Positions 33,436 through 43,551 of a stretch of DNA of 64,000 nt are shown piece by piece. A model generated the notes under the pieces. That model searched no databases. It was not told where the DNA came from and saw nothing but the letters and a program-made list of their open reading frames with translations. The first letter of the stretch is position 1; every line of letters begins with the position of its first letter. The stretch lies in NCBI RefSeq assembly GCF_024758005.1, contig NZ_CP103288.1:3472001-3536000 (forward strand). The letters run 5' to 3'. Position numbers and translations under genes: made by a program. This DNA comes from Pseudarthrobacter sp. NS4. Its GTDB lineage: Bacteria; Actinomycetota; Actinomycetes; Actinomycetales; Micrococcaceae.

Positions 33436-33540
33436 TAGCTGGACGCGGAAGCTTCACATGCCGCACACTGAATGATGGAAAGCGCTTGCTGCCTCACGCT
33501 GGCGCCCAACCTTCGGTGCCCCCGGGCAGAATGGAGAACC

Positions 33541-34791
33541 ATGGGAACGCCAGCTGGCACCCACTTGCCGGACGCACCTGCCGGAACTCCGGCCCCTGGA
33601 GAACTACCTGCTGCTTCCTCCGGAAGGGAGACGGGCGGCGCCGCCCGCGTGGCCCTGGTGGGCGTGCACGGGTTCGGCACCCACCACCTCCGCAACCTGG
33701 AACGCCTTCAGGCGACCGGCGCCGTCGACCTGGCGGCAGTTGCGGATCCGCAGCCCCCGGCACCTGGTTCGGTGCCGGAGTCGGCCGCCGTCTTTCCGGG
33801 GCTTGCTGAACTGCTGGCGGAGACCCCGGCCCTGGACGTCATAATCGTGGCTACCCCCATCCAGACCCATGCGCCGCTGGCACTGGCCGCCCTGGCCACG
33901 GATGCCGACCTCTATCTGGAGAAACCTCCCGTCGCTTCCCTGGCGGACTTCAACAGATTGCTCGACGCCGCCGCCGCCTCGGGCAGCAGCGTCCAGATCG
34001 GATTCCAAAGCCTCGGCTCGCACGCGCTGAAGGCCATCGAGGACCTCCTGGAAGCGGGCACCATCGGCACCCTGCAAGGCATCTCTGCCACGGGCCGCTG
34101 GGTGCGCGACAAGGCCTACTACAAGCGCTCACGCTGGGCCGGAAAGCGCAGCCTCAACGGTGTTGACGTGGTGGACGGGGTGGCCACAAATCCCCTGGCA
34201 CACGCCGTGGCAACCGCACTGAGGATTGCCGGGGCCCGCACCACGGCTGATGTCGCCTCAGTGGAGACGGAGCTGTACCGCGCCAACGAGATCGAATCGG
34301 ACGACACATCCGTCATCCGCATCCGCGCCGCGTCCGGGCTGCCCATCACCTGCGCCCTCACGATCTGTGCCACTGAGTCCATGGAACCGTACGTAACCCT
34401 TCAGGGCTCGGCAGGAACTGCAGTGTTCCATTACACCGAGGACCGCCTCACCGTCGAGACGCCGTCCGGCCGCTCGGAAAAGACGTACGGCCGGGACGAC
34501 CTTACCGGGAACCTCCTTGTGCACCGGAACAGCGGTGGTCCGCTCCTCAGCTCACTCGTGGACAGCGGGGCCTTTATGCTGGTGCTCGAAGCCATCCGCA
34601 CCGCACCGCTGCCTGCCCCCATCCATAACGACTACGTCCGGTGGGAGGGCGAGGGCGAAGCAGCCCACGCCGTCGTTGTTGACATCGAGGATGCGTTGGA
34701 GCGCGCAGGCCGGCAGCACGCCACGTTCAGCGAACTGGGGCTGCCCTGGGCCGGCTCTGCCCCCACCGCGTTCGATGTCCCAACGTCCTGA
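33541..34791 (+). CDS. Gfo/Idh/MocA family oxidoreductase
   Basis: A 416-residue protein. The Rossmann domain begins RVALVGVHGFGTHHLRNLER, an unusual nucleotide-binding turn, followed by IIVATPIQTHAPLALAAL and the family EKPP motif (YLEKPPVASL). The C-terminal domain binds the sugar. ATG 33541 follows GGAG. It is coupled to the GH78 gene by a one-base overlap, so it probably acts on rhamnosidase products. It is paralogous to the first ~400 residues of the fusion protein at 56821-58896, sharing VQIGFQSLGSHAL-like and GKRSL(N/D)G(V/I)DVVDGVATN stretches. Confidence 0.85.
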   Translation: MGTPAGTHLPDAPAGTPAPGELPAASSGRETGGAARVALVGVHGFGTHHLRNLERLQATGAVDLAAVADPQPPAPGSVPESAAVFPGLAELLAETPALDVIIVATPIQTHAPLALAALATDADLYLEKPPVASLADFNRLLDAAAASGSSVQIGFQSLGSHALKAIEDLLEAGTIGTLQGISATGRWVRDKAYYKRSRWAGKRSLNGVDVVDGVATNPLAHAVATALRIAGARTTADVASVETELYRANEIESDDTSVIRIRAASGLPITCALTICATESMEPYVTLQGSAGTAVFHYTEDRLTVETPSGRSEKTYGRDDLTGNLLVHRNSGGPLLSSLVDSGAFMLVLEAIRTAPLPAPIHNDYVRWEGEGEAAHAVVVDIEDALERAGRQHATFSELGLPWAGSAPTAFDVPTS

Positions 34792-37700
34792 TGGTTCCGA
34801 TGCCTGAGAGGACGGCTGCAACTAAAGGAAGCCACCACGGTTCCGCCGGCTCCTACGTCGACGGACCGGGGCAGCTGCGCGCAGCCGGCCTCCTGACGGA
34901 CGGAATCCAGGAATGCCTCACCGCCGCCGCCCACCCCTCCTTCAGCTGGCAGTTGGCTCCCGCCGATAATGGCGATCCGGCCCTCGCCCTGCAAACGGGG
35001 TACGAAATTGTGGTCGAAGATGCCGAGGGCATGCAGTTGTGGACCTCGGGGCCGGCGCCGTCCGTCCTCCAGCGCGGCATCACCTATGCAGGTCCCGCAC
35101 TCGACAGCGATGCCGACTATGCCTGGCGTGTCCAGGTCCGCGATGCAGCCGGAGTCCCCGGCGAATGGTCCGCTCCGCAACACTTCAGCACCGGCCTGGT
35201 GGATACAGCCTGGGAGGCTGACTGGGTCAGGCGGGCGCCGGGCGGCCGCGCGCCCCTGGAAGTCCTGAACCAGGCGCTCCGGGCGGCCGGCTCCCCTTTC
35301 CTGCCCATTCCGTGCCCTCCCCTGCGCACCTTCCGGCTTGAGGCCCGCCTCCGGCCGGTCATGGGGTGGGCGGGGTTGATCCTGCGCAGCAGCGGCCCGG
35401 GGACCGGCCTGCTGCTGGAGCTGAACACGGCCGGCGAGGTGGTCCTCCGCCATGCCGTGGAGTGGGAGATTCCCGCGCCGGCGGCACCGGAAACCGCAGT
35501 GCTGGCCCGCGCCCATGGCGCCCGGGGCCGGCAGGTACATCAGGAGCGGTTGCCCGGAAAGGACCTGGTTGCCGGTGACTGGCAGGACCTGGCAGTCACC
35601 GACGACGGGCAGGCCATCCGGGTATCCCTGGACGGTGTTGAGCTGCTGGTGCTGCACCAGCCGGCCGTACCGGGAGCCGCGGGGAGGCTCGCTCTCCACC
35701 AGGGCCCGCGAAGCCAGGCCGAGTACGCCTCGCTGCGGATCTCCGGCGCGGACACTGCAGGAATCGGCCTGAATGTGGGCGCCACATCCTCATGGGACGT
35801 GCTGCTGGACCACCGCTTCGATGCCAGTGAAGACCATGCCCGGGCGTGCCTGGCCCACTGGCCCCGGACCACGGCCCACCGCCAGCCGGACGAGTGGACC
35901 CTCTTCCGGACCTCCCTGGAACTCACCGGAACCGTGCGCCGGGCCCGGCTGTACGTCGCCGCAAACCACCACGCGCAGGTTTCACTGGCCGGCACGCACT
36001 GCCTCAGCACCACCTCCTTCGGCTATCCGGGCGAGGGGTACTACGACGCTGCGGACGTCACCTCCGTCCTGGCGGAGCAGCCGCAGGACAGTCCGGTTCC
36101 GCTGGCCGCCCTGCTGCACTGGTACGGTCCGGGCCAGGGCCGCGCGGCCGGAGTGCCCGGCCTTCTGGTCCGGCTCAGCGTGGACTACACGGACGGCCGG
36201 CGGGACGTGTTTGTCTCCGGTCCCGACTGGTCCGCGGCCGAGGCCCCCTACCGGCAAGCCGGCTACCGCAATGACGAAGGCGACCCCGTGGAGCACCTGG
36301 ACGGGGATGCCGCAGCGTCGCTGGCCACTGCACCGCTCTCCTCGGCCAACGACGTGCCCGCAGCCATCAGCTACGGCAGCCACCCCACTCCGGAGTTTCC
36401 GCAGGTTCACCCCCGGCGCACCTTCCCCGCGGAAGAGTTTGTAGCGCCGCGGGAGTTCCTGACCGCCGACGACGGCACCATGGTGGCGGACTTCGGCCAG
36501 GTCCTGCCCGGGCGCCCCGAGATCGACTTCCTGGACGGCATTCCGGGCCGCACCGTCATGATCCGCGCGGGTTACGTCCTGCGTGCCGACGGACGGGTGG
36601 ACGCCGGCAAGACCGCCAGCCAGAACACCGATATGTCCTTCCCCTACACCCAGGCTGCCGGACCCCAGGAGTACCGGGCAACGGTGCATCTGGGCTTCCG
36701 TTACCTTGAACTTCCCGGTGTGGAGGCCGGGGACGTGTCCCGGATCGGCGCCGTAGTGGTCCACGGCCGGCATCCCGGCGAGGGCAGCTTCAGCAGCTCC
36801 GATCCCACGCTCGACGCCGTCTTCAGGCTGTTGCGGGACTCGGCGCTTTACGGGGTCCAGGAGCAGTTCGTGGACACGCCCACCCGCGAAAAAGGCCAGT
36901 TCCTGGCGGACGCGGTCAACATCTCCTACGCCACCATGGCACTTTTCGGCGAGCACGCATACACAGCCCAGGCGCTGCGGGAGTTCGGCTGGTCCGCCCT
37001 CCGCTACTGGACTGCCGGCGACGACAAGGGCCACTATAACGCCGTGTATCCCAACGGGGACGGCAAGCGCGACATCCCGGACTTTTCCCTGATGCTCCCG
37101 GAATGGGCGGAGGAGTACCACCTGCGGACGGGCGATATTGCCCTGGTTCGGGAGCTCCTGCCGCACCTGTGCGACACGGCGGACTATGCCCTGCGCTACA
37201 TCGCGCAGGACGGGCCGACGGCGGGACTGGTCACGGCGCTCGGCGGCGGCTCAGGGCCCTACCTCCACGGCATCGTCGACTGGCCGGCGCCCGGCCGGTT
37301 CGGCTACGACATGGAGTGCGCCGCCAGGACCACCGTCAACGCCCAGGCATATTCAGCGCTGGTATCCACGGCCCGGCTGTGCAGCATCGCGGGCAAAGAG
37401 GACGACGCGATCCGCTACGCCGCATCTGCACGGAACCTTGCCGAGGCCATCCGCACCCGCCTGCGCGTGGATGGCGTGATGGTGGACGGCCTGCACACAG
37501 ACGGCACACCCAGCCCGCACGCCTCGCAGCATGCGACGTCCTTCCCACTCTCCCTCGGCATCACAGGCAACGATCACGCCGGGGCTGACGCCCGGCACAT
37601 TGCGGCAATGGCGATGCGGCAGGGTCCGCTGACCGTCCACCGCCTGGTCCGTGCCCTGCTGGCCCAAGGAATGACGGATGGGGTCCTGGATCTCCTCACT

Positions 37701-38189
37701 ACCAAGGACCAGCCCGGCTGGGCGAGGCTCCTGGAGCGCGGAGCCACCTTCACTTGGGAAGCCTGGGACGTGGTCGAGGGAACGGACTACAGCCAGTCCC
37801 ACGCCTGGTCCGCCTCCGTGGTCAAGGAAATCCTGGAGCACCTGCTCGGCGTCCGGTACAGCTCCCCCGGCGGCGCCGAACTCCTCATTGAGCCGCCGCT
37901 GTGCCGCCTCGCGCACGCCCGGGGCACAGTTCCCGCAAGCAACGGCTACGCTGCGGTCAGCTGGCGGCGGGAAGACGGTCTGCTCCATCTGGAGTGCACG
38001 GTCCCGGCAGGAGTCACCGCGCTTGTCCGCCTGCCGGCCGGCACCTACGGAATCAAGGGCCCGTCCGCGGATGCCGCCGTCGCGCTTTCCGCCCCGGACA
38101 CCGGGGACGGCAAGGCGGCACCGATGTCCACGCGCGGCTTCCGGGTACATCCCGGCACCTGGACCTTTATACCGTCCGCAAGTTCCTGA
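34791..38189 (+). CDS. Alpha-L-rhamnosidase (GH78)
   Basis: A 1132-residue protein without signal peptide, so it acts on imported oligosaccharides. N-terminal beta domains (DYAWRVQVRDAAGVPGEWS) are followed by a laminin-G-like insert and the (alpha/alpha)6 catalytic domain. The GH78 general-acid region is EQFVDTPTREKGQFLADAVN, and later EAWDVVEGTDYSQSHAWSA and LLIEPPL are typical. ATG 34791 overlaps the preceding stop (TGATG); ATG 34800 is an alternative. It ends 12 nt from the convergent binding-protein gene. It releases L-rhamnose for the rha operon. Confidence 0.93.
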   Translation: MVPMPERTAATKGSHHGSAGSYVDGPGQLRAAGLLTDGIQECLTAAAHPSFSWQLAPADNGDPALALQTGYEIVVEDAEGMQLWTSGPAPSVLQRGITYAGPALDSDADYAWRVQVRDAAGVPGEWSAPQHFSTGLVDTAWEADWVRRAPGGRAPLEVLNQALRAAGSPFLPIPCPPLRTFRLEARLRPVMGWAGLILRSSGPGTGLLLELNTAGEVVLRHAVEWEIPAPAAPETAVLARAHGARGRQVHQERLPGKDLVAGDWQDLAVTDDGQAIRVSLDGVELLVLHQPAVPGAAGRLALHQGPRSQAEYASLRISGADTAGIGLNVGATSSWDVLLDHRFDASEDHARACLAHWPRTTAHRQPDEWTLFRTSLELTGTVRRARLYVAANHHAQVSLAGTHCLSTTSFGYPGEGYYDAADVTSVLAEQPQDSPVPLAALLHWYGPGQGRAAGVPGLLVRLSVDYTDGRRDVFVSGPDWSAAEAPYRQAGYRNDEGDPVEHLDGDAAASLATAPLSSANDVPAAISYGSHPTPEFPQVHPRRTFPAEEFVAPREFLTADDGTMVADFGQVLPGRPEIDFLDGIPGRTVMIRAGYVLRADGRVDAGKTASQNTDMSFPYTQAAGPQEYRATVHLGFRYLELPGVEAGDVSRIGAVVVHGRHPGEGSFSSSDPTLDAVFRLLRDSALYGVQEQFVDTPTREKGQFLADAVNISYATMALFGEHAYTAQALREFGWSALRYWTAGDDKGHYNAVYPNGDGKRDIPDFSLMLPEWAEEYHLRTGDIALVRELLPHLCDTADYALRYIAQDGPTAGLVTALGGGSGPYLHGIVDWPAPGRFGYDMECAARTTVNAQAYSALVSTARLCSIAGKEDDAIRYAASARNLAEAIRTRLRVDGVMVDGLHTDGTPSPHASQHATSFPLSLGITGNDHAGADARHIAAMAMRQGPLTVHRLVRALLAQGMTDGVLDLLTTKDQPGWARLLERGATFTWEAWDVVEGTDYSQSHAWSASVVKEILEHLLGVRYSSPGGAELLIEPPLCRLAHARGTVPASNGYAAVSWRREDGLLHLECTVPAGVTALVRLPAGTYGIKGPSADAAVALSAPDTGDGKAAPMSTRGFRVHPGTWTFIPSASS

Positions 38190-38201
38190 AGTCCCGCAAG
38201 G

Positions 38202-39491
38202 TCAGAGGAGGGCGCTCCTGGCCTCGTCCATGGCCTTCTTTGCTGCTTCCTCCGGCGACAACCGGCTGAAGTGCACTTCCAGCGAGTGGCGGCCCAGGAC
38301 TTCCACCACGGCGCTTGATCCGGCTGGTGGCACCGGAACCGCGTCACCCAGTTCGTCCGAGATCTCGTCGATGAATTCTGCCGTTTTAGCGTCGGCAGGG
38401 GTCAGCTGGGACGCTATTGCCTCGCGGATTTCGGAGTTCGCGGGAATGCCGCGGTCCGCGAGACCGATTTCCCCGGCTTTGGCGTTGTTGGTGACGAAGT
38501 CGATGAACTTCTGGGCTTCTACCGGATGCTTGGTCCGGGAGCTGGCTGACCAGAACATGGAGGACTTGTAGAACTGCTGGGCTTCGGCAGCCTTCCCCTC
38601 GACGCTCGGGGGCCGGCGGATCTCCAGGTCCTGTCCGGAGGCCTTGCTGAGGGCGCCCAGCTGGTTGGACCAATACATGTTCATGGCGAACTTGTTGGTG
38701 GACAAGCCCTGCTGGTCAATGGACGCGCTGGCATCCTCGGTGATCACCGACGGCGGGGGGACGGCCTTGGAGTCGCGCATCCTGGCCTGGTACTCATACC
38801 ACTCGGCCAGTGCAGCCTCGTCGAATCCCAGCTTGCCGTCCGACGTGAACAGCGACTTCCCTTGCTGCCGGAACCACAGGTTTGCAGCCGCGTCGCTGTT
38901 GACCTGGCCCGTCCCGTAGACGCCGTCCGGGCTGGCCGCGGTGATGGCTGCGGCTGTTTCGTTGAGGTCGTCCCACGTCCAGGTCTCATCATCCGGGAGG
39001 GTAACCCCGCTTGCTGCGACGAGCGCTGGGTTCGCCAGGACCACCATGGCGTTGACGCCGCTGGTCACTCCATACTGTTTGCCGTCCACCTTGCCGGAGT
39101 CGGCCACGGGCTGGTCAAACTTCGACAGGTCCACGTCCTTCAGCTCAAGCAAGGCGCCACGTTCGGAGTATTCACCCAGGTAGGCCGCGTCCATCTGGAT
39201 GATGTCCGGGGCGTCCTGCGAGGCTACCTGCGTTGCCAGCTTGTCCCAGTAGCCGCTCCAGTCGCCGTACTCCCCCTGGATGTTGATATTGGGGTTCTCC
39301 GCCTCAAAGGCCTCGATAAGCTTTTCCGTCAACTTGTGCCGGGTGTCGGAACCCCACCAGCTGAAGCGCAGGGTCACGGGTCCGTCGGAGGAACCCTGCG
39401 GCGAGCCGCCACAGCCGGTCAGGACCAGCGAAAGGGCTGCGGCGGCGGCAGCGGCCTTTGGCAGGAAGGATTTTTGGGCGCGAAGCTTCAT
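38202..39491 (-). CDS. Sugar ABC transporter solute-binding lipoprotein (CUT1), orphan
   Basis: A 429-residue protein with signal peptide and lipobox LTGC (ALSLVLTGCGGS). Typical features are LRFSWWGSDTRHKLTEKLIE, DWSGYWDKLATQVASQDAPD and WTWDDLNETA. ATG 39491 follows AGGAGA. It has no permease gene beside it; its closest relatives in the window by eye are the binding proteins at 50363-51718 and 54226-55521, so it may dock on the permeases at 52001-53876. A perfect LacI-type palindrome lies 37 nt upstream. Confidence 0.9.
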   Translation of the reverse strand: MKLRAQKSFLPKAAAAAAALSLVLTGCGGSPQGSSDGPVTLRFSWWGSDTRHKLTEKLIEAFEAENPNINIQGEYGDWSGYWDKLATQVASQDAPDIIQMDAAYLGEYSERGALLELKDVDLSKFDQPVADSGKVDGKQYGVTSGVNAMVVLANPALVAASGVTLPDDETWTWDDLNETAAAITAASPDGVYGTGQVNSDAAANLWFRQQGKSLFTSDGKLGFDEAALAEWYEYQARMRDSKAVPPPSVITEDASASIDQQGLSTNKFAMNMYWSNQLGALSKASGQDLEIRRPPSVEGKAAEAQQFYKSSMFWSASSRTKHPVEAQKFIDFVTNNAKAGEIGLADRGIPANSEIREAIASQLTPADAKTAEFIDEISDELGDAVPVPPAGSSAVVEVLGRHSLEVHFSRLSPEEAAKKAMDEARSALL

Positions 39492-39527
39492 CGTTTCTCC
39501 TAGGTGGGCGGGAGCTGAGACCAAACA

Positions 39528-39539
39528 GAAACCGGTTTC
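39528..39539. promoter_or_regulatory. Perfect LacI-type operator GAAACCGGTTTC
   Basis: A 12-bp perfect palindrome lies 37 nt upstream of the orphan binding-protein start. The CG-centred form is the classical LacI/GalR-family operator and differs from the rha-type sites. Confidence 0.7.
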
Positions 39540-39596
39540 CCACAGCGTAGGTGGGAGCTGCCGCACCGTCAAGGACTTCGAGGGACCGCCGGAGGT

Positions 39597-40880
39597 CTAG
39601 GCGGGCCGGGCGTTGGACCGCCTGCCATGCCACCAGAGAAGCAGGCCGATGACGGCCGCGGAGAGCATACCCAGCGCGCCGGTCGTCACGAGCCCGAGCC
39701 GCACGCCAAACTGCTCCGTCAGCCACCCGGCCAGGAGTCCGCCCAAGGCGTGCCCGCCCAGCAGGAGGGGCAGGTACAGTGCCATGACCCGGCCGCGGAT
39801 CTCCGGGCCGGCTTCAAGCTGCACGGCGGTGGCGGCACTGGTCAGGAACAGGAGCGTCATCAGGCCCACCACCACCAGCATTGCCACGAACAGCTCAAGG
39901 TTGGGCATCAAAGCGGCCACCAGCTGGGCAAGTCCGAAGAGCCCCGCTGCCGCTACGATGCCCTTCCTGCCCAGGCTCCGAAGGCGGGCAGCCAGCAGGG
40001 CGCCGGCGAGGGCTCCGATGGCACTGACGGTATTGAACAGGCCGAATCCTTCTACCCCGTTGTGCCACACCCGTTCGGCAAAGGCCGCCAGCACCACGGG
40101 GCCGTTCATGCCGAACATCCCAAGGAGCCCGGCCAGGGCAATAATCAGCAGCAGCGAAGGCCGCTCCCGGACATACCGGAATCCTGCCAGCAGCTGGCCC
40201 CGCCCCCGTTCTGCGGGGGTGCTTGGGTGCAGTTCGGCGGGACGGATGGCAGCGAACAGGCAAAGCACCAGCAGGCACAGCAGAGAGTTGGCTGCGAATG
40301 CTGCTGCCGATCCCACTTGGGCGATGACGACTCCAGCCAAGGCGGGGCCCACCATCGCACCCAGTTGGCCAATGGCATTGTTCAGGCCGATTGCGGGCCG
40401 GAGGGCGGCGTCGCCCACTACTTCGTTGACGAAGACCTGGCTGGCGGGCTGGTTGATGGCTGCAGTCACGCCGAGCGCTATGCAGCTGGCGTAGACGGCC
40501 CAGACCGTGATGGTCCCGCTCGCAGCCCAGGCAGCCAGGCCCATGGCCAGGAAGGCAATGACCGCCTGGCAGAGCAGCATGATGCGGCGCTTGGGAAACA
40601 TGTCCACGAGCAGGCCGCTGAGGGGGCCCACGATCAGCATGGGGAGGAATTGCAGTGCGACGGCCACGCCCACGGCGGCAGGGCTGCCCGTCAGCTGCAG
40701 CACCAGCCAGTCCTGGGCCAGCCTCTGCATCCACACGCCCACGCTCCCGGTGAACACCAGGGCCAGGAAGAGCCGGTAGTTGCGCTGCTTAAGGGGTTGG
40801 TACCACGGAACGTGGCTGTTCGGGGAACGGAAGGACTGTTCGGAACGCTGGCGGTCGGAAGACACGTCGGACTCACTCAA
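39597..40880 (-). CDS. Major facilitator superfamily transporter
   Basis: About 427 residues with twelve membrane helices. It belongs to the exporter group with PLKQRNYRLFLALVFTGSVG at the N-terminus (EntS/MFS_3-like) and a conserved VDMFPKRRIMLL loop. The first in-frame start is TTG 40880; GTG 40865 is an alternative, and neither has a strong ribosome site. The role in the island is unclear: sugar efflux or an unrelated compound. It is 101 nt downstream of the small membrane protein gene. Confidence 0.82.
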   Translation of the reverse strand: MSESDVSSDRQRSEQSFRSPNSHVPWYQPLKQRNYRLFLALVFTGSVGVWMQRLAQDWLVLQLTGSPAAVGVAVALQFLPMLIVGPLSGLLVDMFPKRRIMLLCQAVIAFLAMGLAAWAASGTITVWAVYASCIALGVTAAINQPASQVFVNEVVGDAALRPAIGLNNAIGQLGAMVGPALAGVVIAQVGSAAAFAANSLLCLLVLCLFAAIRPAELHPSTPAERGRGQLLAGFRYVRERPSLLLIIALAGLLGMFGMNGPVVLAAFAERVWHNGVEGFGLFNTVSAIGALAGALLAARLRSLGRKGIVAAAGLFGLAQLVAALMPNLELFVAMLVVVGLMTLLFLTSAATAVQLEAGPEIRGRVMALYLPLLLGGHALGGLLAGWLTEQFGVRLGLVTTGALGMLSAAVIGLLLWWHGRRSNARPA

Positions 40881-40981
40881 TTAGTGACGGGCAGAACCAG
40901 GGAATGTTGATGCCGGCCGTTGTTTCCAACCGCCGGTGATGCCGCCTTGCCGGCAGTACCACCGTGCGTGCTGGTGGTACT

Positions 40982-41611
40982 TCAGGCGCGCCTGGAGCGC
41001 AGTTTTACCGCTGCGGCGGCCAGGATCAGGGTGCCGGGAACCACAACGAAGAGCGCCGCCAGCATCCAAACAAACACCACTGCCCCAAAGAGCGCGGCAG
41101 CCAGCAGGCCGGATCCGGACCAGTCCTTCAGTGACAGGGCCTGGCCGGTCTCGAGCGCGGAGCGCCAGGCGTTGCGGGAATCGGCGCGGGAGCCGGTGAA
41201 GTCGGACCAGGCGGCCGTGGTGCGCAGGAGCACGACGGCGCCTGCGGCCGCGAGGATCAGGGTGGCCGGCAGCACCACTTCCCGGCCGGGAAGCTGCCCC
41301 ACCCATGCCAGTAAAAGGTTAAGGACAATCACGACGGCGGCTGCCGCCGTCGTGATTCCCAGCTTCCAGCTGCCGGGCAGCGCAGTCTTGAACGTTCCCC
41401 ACAGGCCGCGGACGGAATCGTCCCGGCCTGAGAGGTGCCGTTCCAAGTGGGCGATCCCCGCCGCGTATGCGGCGGGGATCGTCACGAGGGGGATGGACAG
41501 CACCAGCACCAGAACCCCTGCCAGGAGGGTTTCGGAGAACAGCGCGAAGCGGTTCACCGGGATCGGTTCGTGGTGGTTGGCTTCGGGTGTGGTGCGGTCC
41601 ATGATGCTCAT
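40982..41611 (-). CDS. YesL/DUF624-like small membrane protein
   Basis: A 209-residue protein with five predicted helices (LLAGVLVLVLSIPLVTIPAA at the N-terminus) and no motif that fixes a function. Topology, size and position resemble YesL-family proteins: it is the last gene of a binding protein-permease-permease operon, 24 nt after the MalG-type permease. The assignment to DUF624 is by topology and context only. Confidence 0.65.
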   Translation of the reverse strand: MSIMDRTTPEANHHEPIPVNRFALFSETLLAGVLVLVLSIPLVTIPAAYAAGIAHLERHLSGRDDSVRGLWGTFKTALPGSWKLGITTAAAAVVIVLNLLLAWVGQLPGREVVLPATLILAAAGAVVLLRTTAAWSDFTGSRADSRNAWRSALETGQALSLKDWSGSGLLAAALFGAVVFVWMLAALFVVVPGTLILAAAAVKLRSRRA

Positions 41612-41635
41612 TTTCTGTGTGGGTTTCCGGGGCCG

Positions 41636-42553
41636 TCAGCCCTTGAGGCCCTGGGTGGAGACGCCTTCAACAATGTACCGCTGGAAGACCAGGAAGAAGA
41701 TCAGCACCGGCAGCAGGGCCAGGACGGACATCGCGATCATGGCACCGTAATCCGAGCTCTGGGTCTGGTCCACGAAGAGTCGGAGAGCCAGCGGCAGCGG
41801 GTACTTGTCCGGGGTGTTCAGGTAGAGCAGCGGGCCCAGGAAGTCGTTCCAGCTCCAGATGAAGGAGAAGATCGACGTGGAGATCAGGGCCGGCTTCATC
41901 AGCGGCAGCATGATGGACCCGAAGATCCGTACATGGCCGGCGCCGTCGATCCTTGCTGCCTCGTCCAGCTCAGCTGGAAGGTTGCGCATGAACTGGACCA
42001 TGAGGAACACGAAGAACGCGTCGGCGGCCAGGAACTTGCCGATCAGCAGCGGCACGTAGGTGTCCACGAGGCCCAGCTGCTGGAACACGATGTACTGCGG
42101 GATGATCACCACGTGGAAGGGCAGGAGCAGGGTGGCGATCATCATGCCGAAGAATATGCTGCGGCCGGGGAACTTGATCCGGGCGAACGCGTAGGCCGAC
42201 ACGCTGGCCGAGAGGATGGTTCCCACCACTGCACCGACAGCCAGGATCAGCGAGTTGGTGAAGAACGTGAGGGTGGAAACTCCGCCGATGCCGTCCATTG
42301 CCGTGACGAAGTTGTCGAAGCTGAAGTTGCTCGACCACAGCGACGTGTTGGATCCGCCGATCTCGGAGTTGGGCTTGAAGGACGAAGCAATCATCCACAG
42401 GCCCGGGTACAGGACCACAGCGGTGAGGGCAAGGGCCACTATGTGGAAGACGGTGCTCTTGACGCGCTTGGTCCCGGCCGACTCGGACTTGGGGTTGTAG
42501 TGCGCCAGTTCTGCATCCGGGAGGGACTGGGTGGGGGTTGCCATTGCTGTCAT
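41636..42553 (-). CDS. Sugar ABC transporter permease (MalG-like)
   Basis: A 305-residue CUT1 permease with six helices and the EAA loop ELDEAARIDGAGHVRIFGSI. The ATG overlaps the MalF-type stop by four bases (ATGA). It is part of the transporter at 41.6-44.8 kb, divergent from a GH42 beta-galactosidase, so galacto-oligosaccharides are the likely cargo, as with GanSPQ of B. subtilis (inference). Confidence 0.92.
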   Translation of the reverse strand: MTAMATPTQSLPDAELAHYNPKSESAGTKRVKSTVFHIVALALTAVVLYPGLWMIASSFKPNSEIGGSNTSLWSSNFSFDNFVTAMDGIGGVSTLTFFTNSLILAVGAVVGTILSASVSAYAFARIKFPGRSIFFGMMIATLLLPFHVVIIPQYIVFQQLGLVDTYVPLLIGKFLAADAFFVFLMVQFMRNLPAELDEAARIDGAGHVRIFGSIMLPLMKPALISTSIFSFIWSWNDFLGPLLYLNTPDKYPLPLALRLFVDQTQSSDYGAMIAMSVLALLPVLIFFLVFQRYIVEGVSTQGLKG

Positions 42554-43503
42554 TTTGCATCACCGCTGTAGTGGACCCAGGACTTGGACGTGCGGAAGAA
42601 GATCAGGGTAATGATGCCGACGACGATCACCAGGAGCCAGGCCATTGCCGAGGCGTAGCCCATCCGGAAGTCGCTGAAGCCCCGCAGGTACAGGTAGAGG
42701 GTGTAGAAGAGGGTGGAGCCGGCCGGGCCGCCTTCACCGTTGGAGATGATGTAGGCCGAGGCGAAGATCTGGAACGCGTGGATGGTTTCCATCAGCAGGT
42801 TGAAGAAGATCACCGGGGAAAGCATGGGCCAGGTGATGTTGAAGAACTTCCGAATCGGGCCGGCACCGTCCATGGACGCCGCTTCGTACAGGTCAGCCGG
42901 GATCTGCTTCAGGCCGGCGAGGAAGATCACCATCGGGGCGCCGAACTGCCAGACCGTCAGCAGGATGAACATCGGCATGGTCATGGCCGGGTTGCCCACC
43001 CAGCCGCCCAGGTTGATCCCGAAGAAGGACAGTCCCTGGTCCACAGGGCCGGAATCGCCGAACATGGCTTTCCAGACGATCGCGATGGAAACAGACGCGC
43101 CGATCAGGGACGGGGCGTAGAACGCCGAGCGGTAGAAACCCTGGCCCCGGCGCTTGCTGTTCAGCAGCATCGCCACCGCCAGTGCAGCGGCAAGTTTCAG
43201 GGGGGTACCGAAGACCACATAGCTCACGGTAACGCCCACCGACTGCAGGAACCGTTCGTCCTGGAAGAGGGTGGTGTAGTTGTCCAGGCCAATCCACTTG
43301 GGCGCCTCGAACAGGTTGTAGTTGGTGAAGGACAGGTAGAGCGAGGAAATCATGGGCCCAACAGTGAGGGCGATGAATCCCAGCAGCCAGGGCAGCAGGA
43401 AGGTGTAGCCGGCGCGGGCGTCCGCCCCCCGCTGCCGCGACTTGCGTGGCAGCGGGGAGTCGGACTGTGCCGAACGCCTGCTCAGTGTTGGGCTTTGAGT
43501 CAC
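42550..43503 (-). CDS. Sugar ABC transporter permease (MalF-like)
   Basis: A 317-residue CUT1 permease starting at GTG 43503, with a basic N-terminal tail, first helix AGYTFLLPWLLGFIALTVGP, and EAA loop DLYEAASMDGAGPIRKFFNI. It lies 48 nt after the binding-protein gene and pairs with the MalG-type subunit. Confidence 0.92.
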   Translation of the reverse strand: MTQSPTLSRRSAQSDSPLPRKSRQRGADARAGYTFLLPWLLGFIALTVGPMISSLYLSFTNYNLFEAPKWIGLDNYTTLFQDERFLQSVGVTVSYVVFGTPLKLAAALAVAMLLNSKRRGQGFYRSAFYAPSLIGASVSIAIVWKAMFGDSGPVDQGLSFFGINLGGWVGNPAMTMPMFILLTVWQFGAPMVIFLAGLKQIPADLYEAASMDGAGPIRKFFNITWPMLSPVIFFNLLMETIHAFQIFASAYIISNGEGGPAGSTLFYTLYLYLRGFSDFRMGYASAMAWLLVIVVGIITLIFFRTSKSWVHYSGDAK

Positions 43504-43551
43504 GAGTTCATTCCGTCAGTTGTGAAGGCCTTGATCAGACGATGTGCCTGA

